A stretch of 64,000 nt of DNA. Source: Xanthomarina sp035306605 (GTDB taxonomy: Bacteria > Bacteroidota > Bacteroidia > Flavobacteriales > Flavobacteriaceae). Both the position numbers and the translations under genes were made by a program. The notes under the pieces were generated by a model, which was not told where the DNA came from, did not search any database, and worked only from the letters and a program-made list of their open reading frames with translations. Shown here in pieces: positions 53,089 to 60,802 of the stretch (position 1 is the stretch's first letter; each line of letters opens with the position of its first letter). The stretch is from NCBI GenBank assembly GCA_035306605.1, contig DATGNR010000047.1; one strand, written 5' to 3'.

Positions 53089-54140
53089 ATAACATAAAAA
53101 CTTTATTGGAACGTATTCACGCATCTGAAGCCACTGGGTTTAAGTATGACGAAGATGCTATTTTAAAGGAATATAAAACCCAGCAAGACAATTCATCTAA
53201 CATAACTATTAAGGTGCTTTCTATTTTTGGAGGGTTTCTAGCTACACTTGCTTTTATGGCTTTTTTAGGAATTTCCGGGTTTTACAATTCAGAAGTAACC
53301 CTTTTGATTTTTGGAATTACATTTGTAATCTCTGCTATTATTTTAAACAGAAAATTCCATAAACTAATTATTGACACCTTTAGTATTTCCATTTATATTT
53401 TAGGTATAATTTTAATTGCTTTTGGATTATCGGAATTAGGAATAAGTATAAATATGGTTACTCTATTAATTGGTTTAACAGCCATTTCAACCATAGCTAC
53501 AACCCAAAACCTCATCCTATCATTTATTTCTGTGCTCATTATTGGTGGAAGTATTTTGACCTTAATATTTTATAATAAGGCTTATAATCTAATTCATCTA
53601 TATATTGCATTTTACACCTTTACTTTGACATATATTTTTTTAAATGAAGCGAAAATTGTGTCTACTGGTAAGATATTATCTCGACTTTATAATCCAGTTA
53701 GAATTGGAATTATATTCTCGTTATTGTTTGGTCTTATTTCAATTGGAAAAAGAAACCTTATAGATATATCTCTAAATCATATTTGGATATCATCTATATT
53801 TACAGCTGTCATTATAATCTATCTAGTACATATTATCATTAAAATCAATCAAGTAGAATCAGTAAAAAGCAAAGTTCTAATTTATGCTTTAAGTTGTTTA
53901 TGGATAATTACAACCCTATTCGCTCCCGCTATTTCAGGAGCTATAATTATAGTTCTGCTAAGCTTTTTAGTCAATTACAAAACAGGATTAACAATAGGGA
54001 TCATCTCCATTATTTATTTCATTTCTCAATATTATTACGACCTAAACTTAACCCTACTTATTAAATCTATCATCTTATTTTCCTCCGGAATAATTTTTCT
54101 TGGCTTCTATTTATTTACTACTAAAAATAAAAACTTATGA
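53076..54140 (+). CDS. DUF4401-like membrane protein
   Basis: A 354-residue protein with about ten to eleven helices and an N-terminal cytoplasmic stretch (IHASEATGFKYDEDAILKEY). It overlaps the DUF2157 gene by 13 bp and the next gene by 4 bp. The LSIFGGFLATLAFMAFLGIS start of the membrane part and length fit DUF4401. Function unknown. Confidence 0.8.
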   Translation: MGKLDNIKTLLERIHASEATGFKYDEDAILKEYKTQQDNSSNITIKVLSIFGGFLATLAFMAFLGISGFYNSEVTLLIFGITFVISAIILNRKFHKLIIDTFSISIYILGIILIAFGLSELGISINMVTLLIGLTAISTIATTQNLILSFISVLIIGGSILTLIFYNKAYNLIHLYIAFYTFTLTYIFLNEAKIVSTGKILSRLYNPVRIGIIFSLLFGLISIGKRNLIDISLNHIWISSIFTAVIIIYLVHIIIKINQVESVKSKVLIYALSCLWIITTLFAPAISGAIIIVLLSFLVNYKTGLTIGIISIIYFISQYYYDLNLTLLIKSIILFSSGIIFLGFYLFTTKNKNL

Positions 54141-54625
54141 AAAAATATAAGTGGATAATCATCTTGATAAACCTGCTCATTTTCCTTGCCTTATTTAACA
54201 ACTCCATTTTTAAAAAAGAAGAATTATTAACTAAGGGAAAACTAATTTTATTGGAATTAGCTCCTGTGGACCCCCGATCTTTAATGCAAGGAGATTATAT
54301 GACATTGAATTATGCCATTTCACAAAACATTAATCATGACAGCATTTCTAAACGAGGTTTTTGTGTGGTTAAAATAGAAAAAGATGGGATTGCTAAAAAG
54401 GTAAGATTACAAGAAGGACGAAGTCCTATAAATAAAAATGAACATCTTATTGAATACACCTCATTAAATTGGGGAGGAATTAATATTGGCGCCGAATCCT
54501 TTTTCTTTCAAGAAGGCGAAGCTAAAAAGTATGAAAAAGCCAAATATGGAGGACTAAGGATAGATGAAATAGGAAACAGTATTTTGGTAGGATTATTTGA
54601 TGAAAACAAGAAAAAAATTGAATAA
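54137..54625 (+). CDS. GDYXXLXY-domain protein
   Basis: A 162-residue protein with one N-terminal helix (WIIILINLLIFLALFNNSIF) and an extracytoplasmic domain. The name-giving motif is present as MQGDYMTLNYAIS after LAPVDPRSL. Third member of the DUF2157 trio; starts within the end of the preceding gene (ATGA). Confidence 0.9.
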   Translation: MKKYKWIIILINLLIFLALFNNSIFKKEELLTKGKLILLELAPVDPRSLMQGDYMTLNYAISQNINHDSISKRGFCVVKIEKDGIAKKVRLQEGRSPINKNEHLIEYTSLNWGGINIGAESFFFQEGEAKKYEKAKYGGLRIDEIGNSILVGLFDENKKKIE

Positions 54626-54659
54626 TTTAAACAGAATTCTTATAAAAAAAATTAACAAA

Positions 54660-54689
54660 TTCAATTAGGATAAAAATGTCCTAATTGAA
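54660..54689. promoter_or_regulatory. Perfect inverted repeat, operator of the rrf2-type gene
   Basis: Eleven-bp arms TTCAATTAGGA (54660-54670) and TCCTAATTGAA (54679-54689) with an 8-nt spacer; core TAGGATAAAAATGTCCTA at 54666-54683. Its centre lies 32.5 bp from the end of the -7 element TATATTTG, so it covers the -33 region and would allow autorepression. Confidence 0.75.
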
Positions 54690-54699
54690 AAATTATACT

Positions 54700-54707
54700 T
54701 ATATTTG
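54700..54707 (+). promoter_or_regulatory. -7 element of the rrf2-type gene
   Basis: TATATTTG, matching TAnnTTTG, 21 bp ahead of the ATG. Confidence 0.7.
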
Positions 54708-54728
54708 TATAGAATTTAAAACAATACT

Positions 54729-55163
54729 ATGTTTTCTAAAGCATGTGAATACGGAATTAAAGCATCTATTTTTATAGCATTAAACTCGTACGAAGGTAAG
54801 CGAGTAAGTCTTAAAGCAATTGCTAAGGAAATAAATTCTCCTGAAGCTTTTACAGCTAAAATTCTTCAAGATTTAGTACGACATGGTATTATAAATTCAG
54901 TTAAAGGCGCCTATGGTGGTTTTGAAATAGATAAACATTCTATTTCTACCATTAAATTATCACAAATTGTGAATGCCATAGATGGCGATAGTATTTATAA
55001 AGGCTGTGGTTTGGGATTACACAGGTGCGACGAAAACCACCCCTGCCCGGTTCATGATAAATTTAAAAGTGTTAGAGACGAATTAAAACAAATGTTAGAG
55101 CATACAAATTTAGAAGAACTAGCTTTAGATATTAAATCTGGAGTAGCCTTTTTGAAAACCTAA
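54729..55163 (+). CDS. Rrf2-family Fe-S regulator, NsrR-like
   Basis: A 144-residue winged-helix protein. The N-terminus FSKACEYGIKASIFIALNSY and the recognition region SPEAFTAKILQDLVRHGIIN are Rrf2-type. Three cysteines, Cys93, Cys100 and Cys106 (KGCGLGLHRCDENHPCPVHD), occupy the cluster positions of NsrR/IscR. The neighbour ric and the nearby nir and hemerythrin genes argue for a nitric-oxide sensor (NsrR-like) rather than IscR. It probably binds the AGGA-N8-TCC palindrome at its own promoter, at ric and at nos. Confidence 0.88.
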   Translation: MFSKACEYGIKASIFIALNSYEGKRVSLKAIAKEINSPEAFTAKILQDLVRHGIINSVKGAYGGFEIDKHSISTIKLSQIVNAIDGDSIYKGCGLGLHRCDENHPCPVHDKFKSVRDELKQMLEHTNLEELALDIKSGVAFLKT

Positions 55164-55180
55164 AAAAATTTGAATTTAAA

Positions 55181-55198
55181 TAGGATAATTTTATCCGA
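55181..55198 (+). promoter_or_regulatory. AGGA-N8-TCC operator upstream of ric
   Basis: TAGGATAATTTTATCCGA, with a perfect GGATAA/TTATCC palindrome (55183-55196). Same 18-bp layout as the rrf2 and nos sites. Confidence 0.68.
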
Positions 55199-55300
55199 GT
55201 ATATAAAAATTAGTAATAATCATTAATAACATCCTTAAAAATAACTAAATCTTATTGTATGCTCAGCAAAAGCAAACTAAGAAGAAGTTGGGAGAAGCCT

Positions 55301-56032
55301 ATGGAAACATTAAGCAAAGAAACAAAAAAACAAATTGGACAATTTGTTACCGAAGATTACAGAACTGCATCCGTTTTTTCTAAGTACGGAATAGACTTTT
55401 GTTGTAAAGGCCATCGAACCTTAGAAGAGGTATGTACTAAAAACAATATTGATTGCGAACTATTATTGAGCGATCTAGAAAAAGTTTTATCAGCCACTTC
55501 TAACCAATCTATAGATTACAAATCTTGGCCATTAGATTTACTTGCTGAATATATAGAAAAAAAACATCATAGATATGTGGAGGAAAAAACTCCGATACTA
55601 CGTCAGTATTTAGATAAATTATGTAAAGTTCATGGTGGAAGACATCCAGAGTTATTCAAAATAAACGAATTGTTTATTGCATCTACTTCTGAGCTAGCCG
55701 CTCACATGAAAAAAGAAGAATTAATACTTTTCCCATTTATTAAAAAAATGGTGAAAGCACAAATAGACAAAAGCGTAATTTCATCGCCACAATTTGGAAC
55801 AGTTAAAAACCCAATTTCCACGATGATGCAAGAGCATGAAAATGAAGGTGAACGTTTTAGAGAAATTGCAGAACTATCAAATAATTATACTCCACCAGCG
55901 GACGCCTGTAATACCTACAAAGTAACTTTTGCTATGTTAGATGAATTTGAAAAAGATTTACATTTACATATCCATCTTGAAAACAACATCTTGTTCCCTG
56001 AAGCTGAAAAATTAGAAAAACTAATCCAGTAA
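55301..56032 (+). CDS. ric: RIC di-iron repair protein (ScdA/YtfE family)
   Basis: Repairs iron-sulfur clusters damaged by nitric oxide or peroxide. From ATG 55301 (GGAG 10 nt upstream) it has 243 residues: the DUF542 domain with the KYGIDFCCKGHRTLEEVC motif (Cys34, Cys35), then a hemerythrin-like di-iron domain with His in HHRYVEEKTPILRQYLDKLC, LAAHMKKEELILFPFI, MMQEHENEGERF and LHIHLENNILFPEA. The frame runs upstream to 55259, but those residues are not family-like. It follows the Rrf2 gene and ends in a strong terminator. Confidence 0.95.
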   Translation: METLSKETKKQIGQFVTEDYRTASVFSKYGIDFCCKGHRTLEEVCTKNNIDCELLLSDLEKVLSATSNQSIDYKSWPLDLLAEYIEKKHHRYVEEKTPILRQYLDKLCKVHGGRHPELFKINELFIASTSELAAHMKKEELILFPFIKKMVKAQIDKSVISSPQFGTVKNPISTMMQEHENEGERFREIAELSNNYTPPADACNTYKVTFAMLDEFEKDLHLHIHLENNILFPEAEKLEKLIQ

Positions 56033-56055
56033 GAATAAACAACAGAATTTTAATC

Positions 56056-56096
56056 AATTAAACCTGAAAGTTTTACACAAACTTTCAGGTTTTAAA
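56056..56096 (+). terminator. Terminator after ric
   Basis: Thirteen-bp stem AAACCTGAAAGTT (56060-56072) with AACTTTCAGGTTT (56080-56092), followed by TTTAAAATAAT. Confidence 0.88.
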
Positions 56097-56260
56097 ATAA
56101 TGTAATCATAAAAATAGTTGTTTAACAAAAACACTTCATTTATAACTAATAATAAATTTAATTTGTAGAGAAGCACATTTATTTTGCTTTAGTTTTAATT
56201 CAAAAGAAGTATTCCTTTATTATTTCTCTACATTCACCAATCCGCTATTTACTTTAGTAT

Positions 56261-57448
56261 ATGCCTAAAAAGCTCGTGCTTACTTGCTTAGTTAATTTCC
56301 TTATTGCCGCCCTAATGGGATTAGCTTTAAGGTATACTTACATTTCTCCTATACCACTCAACTATCGGTTTTTAACACATGCCCATTCGCATGTCGCTAT
56401 GTTAGGATGGGTGTATTTAATGCTTTATGTGTTTATTGTACAATATTTTGTTCCAAACAAAAAACCCATTTACCACAAACTATTTTGGTTTACAGAATTA
56501 ACGGTGATAGGAATGATGCTCAGTTTTCCATTTACGGGTTATGCTGTTCTTTCCATTATATTCTCCACCCTTCACATATTCTGTAGTTATTATTTTGCTC
56601 GACTAATTTGGAAAAACCATAAAACAGAATCTAAGGCTTCAAGCTATCTGTTAAAGTTATCTCTTATTTTTATGGTAATTTCTACTATTGGTACATGGTG
56701 TTTAGGTCCGGCAGGTAGTATGTTTGGTCAAGGTTCAGCCTTTTTTCAAATTTCCATACAATTCTTTTTACATTTTCAATTTAATGGTTGGTTTTTAATA
56801 GCAGCTTTAACTATATTATTTCACAAATTAAAAATTAAAGACTCTACAGAGTTTAAAAGGTTTTTCAACTTACTGGTAGTTTCTACCATACTAACACTTG
56901 CTTTGCCTGTAAATTGGTTTCTCCCACATTCCTCTTTATTATGGATTAATGGACTAGGAATTTTACTTCAAATTACAAGTTTATATTTATTTATAAAATT
57001 AATTAAAAAGCCATATCAACTGCTAATCAACAACAGCCCTAAAATCTCCAAACATTTACTTCATTTTTCCATACTATGTTTTATTCTAAAAACAGGTTTA
57101 CAAACCATATCTATAATTCCAGAAATATCAAATACCATATTTCAACACAAAAATTTAGTAATTGGATTCATACATTTAACCATGTTAGGTGTTATTAGTG
57201 GATTCTTACTTTCCTATATTTTGCAAAGCAAGCTTGTTACCCAAAACAGGTTCTTAACATCAGGATTACATATTTTTATTTTAGGTTTTATTTTAACCGA
57301 AGTTATTATTATCGCTCAAGGTTGTTTATTTTACTTTGGTAAAGGATTATTGCCCAACTATTATATGTTACTGTTTTTAAGTAGTATCTTACTTCCCTTA
57401 GGAGTATTAAGTCTTATCTATAATATTTACAAAACCAAAACAACATGA
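56261..57448 (+). CDS. Twelve-helix heme-copper-oxidase-subunit-I/NnrS-like membrane protein
   Basis: A 395-residue, roughly twelve-helix protein. Histidine motifs sit in the membrane: RFLTHAHSHVAMLGWVYLML (His40, 42, 44), FFLHFQFNGWFLIAALT near 170, and FIHLTMLGVISGFLLSYI near 300. These recall the heme-ligand helices of heme-copper oxidase subunit I and the NnrS family, but the full set of six canonical histidines is not evident, so a respiratory terminal oxidase is not claimed. Lying beside ric and a hemerythrin, it may help in NO tolerance or NO sensing. It overlaps the hemerythrin gene by 4 bp. Confidence 0.6.
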   Translation: MPKKLVLTCLVNFLIAALMGLALRYTYISPIPLNYRFLTHAHSHVAMLGWVYLMLYVFIVQYFVPNKKPIYHKLFWFTELTVIGMMLSFPFTGYAVLSIIFSTLHIFCSYYFARLIWKNHKTESKASSYLLKLSLIFMVISTIGTWCLGPAGSMFGQGSAFFQISIQFFLHFQFNGWFLIAALTILFHKLKIKDSTEFKRFFNLLVVSTILTLALPVNWFLPHSSLLWINGLGILLQITSLYLFIKLIKKPYQLLINNSPKISKHLLHFSILCFILKTGLQTISIIPEISNTIFQHKNLVIGFIHLTMLGVISGFLLSYILQSKLVTQNRFLTSGLHIFILGFILTEVIIIAQGCLFYFGKGLLPNYYMLLFLSSILLPLGVLSLIYNIYKTKTT

Positions 57449-57906
57449 AAACCAAGCCTCAAAAACGCCATAAGGCACTACAACCATTAAGTAGAGAACA
57501 TCATCACGGATTGCTTTTATCTTGGAAAATAAGAAGTGGTTTTAATAAGAATATCGATCCAAAACGGATAAAAACTTATAGTGATTGGTTTTTTGAAACT
57601 CATTTAATCCCACATTTTGAAATGGAAGAAACTCATGTCTTTTCCATTTTAGATGAAAACAATGAACTAGTAAAACGCGCCTTAGCAGAACACAGACGAC
57701 TAAAACGTTTATTTACCGAAACGGAAGTGAATCCTAAAACTTTAAGCAAAATTGAAGAGGAATTAGAACAGCATATTCGTTTTGAAGAGCGTGTACTTTT
57801 TCCTGAAATCCAAAAAGTAGCAACAGAAGAACAATTAGCCCTAATTGAAAAAATTCATCAATCAGAACCTTTTGAAGACAATCTGGAAGATGAATTTTGG
57901 AAATAG
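57445..57906 (+). CDS. Hemerythrin-domain protein
   Basis: A 153-residue four-helix di-iron protein. Metal ligands appear in LSREHHHGLLLSWKIRSGF, THLIPHFEMEETHVF, LAEHRRLKRLF and LEQHIRFEERVLFPEI, the order H...HxxxE...H...HxxxxE of the family. Probably an oxygen or NO binder that accompanies the twelve-helix protein, with which it is translationally coupled (ATGA overlap). Confidence 0.93.
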   Translation: MKTKPQKRHKALQPLSREHHHGLLLSWKIRSGFNKNIDPKRIKTYSDWFFETHLIPHFEMEETHVFSILDENNELVKRALAEHRRLKRLFTETEVNPKTLSKIEEELEQHIRFEERVLFPEIQKVATEEQLALIEKIHQSEPFEDNLEDEFWK

Positions 57907-57962
57907 TTTTTAACTGAATATTTTAATCAGACGAATTATAAACTCTAACAAGCTTTAAATTA

Positions 57963-59237
57963 TTAGTCTTTAAATTCTTTTTTCTTAAAGGATGTTTTAA
58001 ACAACGATGGCTTCACTGTAATCATAACCCAAGCCCAATTATTTGTTTCGGAGCTATCACCACCTTTAACAATTTCCATGCTTTCCGTAGCAAATATTTG
58101 TGAATAGCCTACTTGAAAATGTATGTCTTTAGCAAAATTATAACCAAGTATCAAATCGATTTCTGTACCTAGATCTTTACTCTTTTCATTGCCAAATTCG
58201 TCAACTATTGTTGCAGCCGAAGAAAAAATATGAGGTACCATTTTAGCAAAAAACTTGTTTTTCTGATAAGCTAAAGTGACATTAAAATCTACTAAGCCCA
58301 CAGAGTTGATATGGTTTCCAACATAAAAATAATCCATCCAACCATTAAATTTATGATTCGTACCATACCAAGGATTAAAAGACTTTATTTTGTCAGCTGA
58401 AGAATACATATCAGTTCCTGACAAATACTCTCCACCAAGACCTAAATTGATATTTTGACTAATAGTGTAATATACATTCAAAGCTAAATTATAAGCACTT
58501 AGATCTGAGTTAGCCAATTTTCCTGTTTGAAAATAAACAGAAGCATCAGCTTTTAATTTATTATTACCATACGTAGCATGAGTTCCAAAAGTTTGGTTGT
58601 AATCTACTTGCTGTTTATTATTTATATCTGCAAAAGCATAACCATTATTTAAAGCTAAAAAACTTAATCCAAGGTTATTTAAATTTGTATGATACCATAT
58701 ATATTGGAACGATTTATAGTTGTTTACATTATAATCTATTTCAAATAACGACTCACTTTCGGCACTAAGGGCCAAACCTAAATCTATTCTATGGTTTTCA
58801 TCAGGTTTAAAGGTAGCTATTAATGCATCGTGGCTTCTGGCCTGCTGCGCCCAACCAACATTTCCAAACATCCGATGATCATCATAATTTATTTCTTGAC
58901 GGCCAAATTTCAAAAAAAACCAATCACTCAATAAAACTTCGGCCCAAGCTTCGTGAATAGCTGTTCCGTTTTTATCAGAAGCAGCTAAAGTTGGGACATC
59001 TCCCCAAACTCTAAGGTTTTGAACACTAAAATAAGTATTGATTTTTTCACTTTTATACCCCAAATTCAAGCGTGTTCTTTGCGATACAAAAACTGCTGGA
59101 TCTATTGAATCATCAGATAAAGTTTTGTATCCGTGTCTGAATTCAAATCTAGGCCTTAACTCAGCTGAAATCTCAAATTCTTGAGCATAACTAGCCATGC
59201 CAAGTCCTATACATAGGATTGCTAATGTTTTTTTCAT
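57963..59237 (-). CDS. Outer-membrane beta-barrel, alginate-export type
   Basis: A 424-residue protein with a Sec signal peptide (LAILCIGLGMASYAQEFEI) and a porin-like barrel of alternating strands. SAELRPRFEFRHGYKTLSDD, FVSQRTRLNLGYKSEKINTY and WFFLKFGRQEINYDDHRMFG are hallmarks of the alginate_exp family. Last gene of the nirK operon (60 bp after sco). It may let nitrite or copper through the outer membrane; that is inference from position. Confidence 0.85.
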   Translation of the reverse strand: MKKTLAILCIGLGMASYAQEFEISAELRPRFEFRHGYKTLSDDSIDPAVFVSQRTRLNLGYKSEKINTYFSVQNLRVWGDVPTLAASDKNGTAIHEAWAEVLLSDWFFLKFGRQEINYDDHRMFGNVGWAQQARSHDALIATFKPDENHRIDLGLALSAESESLFEIDYNVNNYKSFQYIWYHTNLNNLGLSFLALNNGYAFADINNKQQVDYNQTFGTHATYGNNKLKADASVYFQTGKLANSDLSAYNLALNVYYTISQNINLGLGGEYLSGTDMYSSADKIKSFNPWYGTNHKFNGWMDYFYVGNHINSVGLVDFNVTLAYQKNKFFAKMVPHIFSSAATIVDEFGNEKSKDLGTEIDLILGYNFAKDIHFQVGYSQIFATESMEIVKGGDSSETNNWAWVMITVKPSLFKTSFKKKEFKD

Positions 59238-59297
59238 AAGGACTTTTTTAATGGTTCTTTAGCCTTGCTGGAGGCCTTTCTAAGCAACAAGTAATTT

Positions 59298-60017
59298 CTA
59301 TTGAGTCAATTCTAGGATGGCTGCTATGGTTTCTTTATTATCTACCCCTAAACCTTCTTGTTGATGAATTAATTCTCCTTCAGGATTAAATACACTTATA
59401 ATATTGGAATGTGAAAAATCTATAGGTGAAATCTCTTTATATTTAACCGATAAGACATTGGCAAATTCTCTTACTCCACTTTCTGTACCTTGCAAGAATG
59501 TCCAATGCTCATCGTCCATCATGTTTTCTATTGCAAAAGCTTTTAAACGTTTTGGTGTATCTACCGTAGGATCTATACTTACTAATATAAACTGAAGGTC
59601 ATCTAAATTCTTTTTAGGAATTTGCCCTTCAATATTTCTCATATCAGCAACCAATCTTGGACAAGCCGCTTTACACGACGTGTAAATCATGACCATTACC
59701 AAAGTTTTATCTTTTAAATCTTCTAGTTGAATTTCCTCACCCTCTTCTGTATGCCACTTACTTGTAAGGTTGAAAATGGACTCATCGGAAATTTCATTAT
59801 CAGCACCTGTTTTTGATGCCTTACTTTCAACTAATTGCAAATCCATTTTACAAATAGGACAGCTTACTTTTTCAGAGTAGGTCTTATCACCTTCACATTC
59901 CATAGGACATTGATAAACCGCTATTTCCTGTTGAGAAGACTTAGATTTTTTCGAATCACAGGACGTTACTACGATGAGCAACATCATTACTGTCATTATG
60001 GTTTTAATATATTTCAT
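59298..60017 (-). CDS. SCO1/SenC copper-delivery lipoprotein with a metal-binding prefix
   Basis: A 239-residue lipoprotein (VTSC, Cys20). Residues about 33-62 are a heavy-metal-binding segment with CPMEC and CPICKMDLQLVE (Cys37, Cys41, Cys53, Cys56). Residues about 80-239 are an SCO1/SenC thioredoxin fold with Cys115/Cys119 in IYTSCKAACPRLV and the His in IDFSHSNIISVFNPEGE. It should deliver copper to NirK or a terminal oxidase. It follows nirV by 5 bp. Confidence 0.92.
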   Translation of the reverse strand: MKYIKTIMTVMMLLIVVTSCDSKKSKSSQQEIAVYQCPMECEGDKTYSEKVSCPICKMDLQLVESKASKTGADNEISDESIFNLTSKWHTEEGEEIQLEDLKDKTLVMVMIYTSCKAACPRLVADMRNIEGQIPKKNLDDLQFILVSIDPTVDTPKRLKAFAIENMMDDEHWTFLQGTESGVREFANVLSVKYKEISPIDFSHSNIISVFNPEGELIHQQEGLGVDNKETIAAILELTQ

Positions 60018-60022
60018 TTGTT

Positions 60023-60793
60023 TTATTCTTTAATATCCTGGACACAACGAAACCCTAAGTTTTTCATTGAGTTTTTTGCTTTTAAACTTCCTCTAATAGC
60101 ATAACGCATAAAAGCTGCATAATTCATTAAATCAGTGGCATTAATTGAAGCGCTTCCACAGAATAAATTGCTATCCTTATCGCTATCTTTTCTAGATTCA
60201 CCAGTAATTAATACCGAATTAAAATCTAGAGTCCACTCCCAAACTAAACCATGTAAATCGTAAACTCCCCAAATATTTTTAGGGCTTTCTCCAATAACAG
60301 GAACTTTACGAGGCTGTTCGTACCAAGCTAAAATTCGAGCGTTATACTCAGGTTTAATCCTTGCATCTTTTGTTGTTTCGTCTGCCATAGCAACATATTC
60401 CCACTCATCCACTGTTGGCAAACGTTTATCCTGACACTCGCAATATGCTTTTGCTGCAAACCAAGATACATTTGTAATTGGACTGTTTGGAATTACTGAA
60501 TCATCCATTTTTAAATCTGATTGCCAATTAGCCAAATAACTTTTGTCAGCAAATAATCCTTTTATATTTGACTTTCGCCATTTCGGATTTTCTTTTAAAA
60601 AGGTCATGTAGTCTTCTACACTTACTGGATAAACATCCATTTTAAAATCCTTAACCTCAACAACGGTAGAGTCTCGACCATATAAAGGCAAATATCTACT
60701 TCCTTCTATAAGAACCATGTCTTTAGCTTGTCCAAACACAAAATTTTGAAAAACTAAACACATTAAAAACAAGCTAAAGACTCTGGTTTTCAT
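60023..60793 (-). CDS. nirV: NirV, SUMF1/formylglycine-enzyme-like protein
   Basis: A 256-residue exported protein (signal peptide KTRVFSLFLMCLVFQNFVFG) of the SUMF1/FGE sulfatase-modifying-factor fold. Motifs: VYPVSVEDYMTFLKEN, NVSWFAAKAYCECQDKRLPT with VDEWEYVAMAD, WGVYDLHGLVWEWTLDFNSV and AIRGSLKAKNSMKNLGFRCV. NirV is a known partner gene of nirK in denitrifiers; its chemistry is not settled. The first ATG is at 60793; a TTG directly after the nirK stop (60802) is a less likely start. Confidence 0.88.
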   Translation of the reverse strand: MKTRVFSLFLMCLVFQNFVFGQAKDMVLIEGSRYLPLYGRDSTVVEVKDFKMDVYPVSVEDYMTFLKENPKWRKSNIKGLFADKSYLANWQSDLKMDDSVIPNSPITNVSWFAAKAYCECQDKRLPTVDEWEYVAMADETTKDARIKPEYNARILAWYEQPRKVPVIGESPKNIWGVYDLHGLVWEWTLDFNSVLITGESRKDSDKDSNLFCGSASINATDLMNYAAFMRYAIRGSLKAKNSMKNLGFRCVQDIKE

Positions 60794-60802
60794 AACTTTC
60801 AA

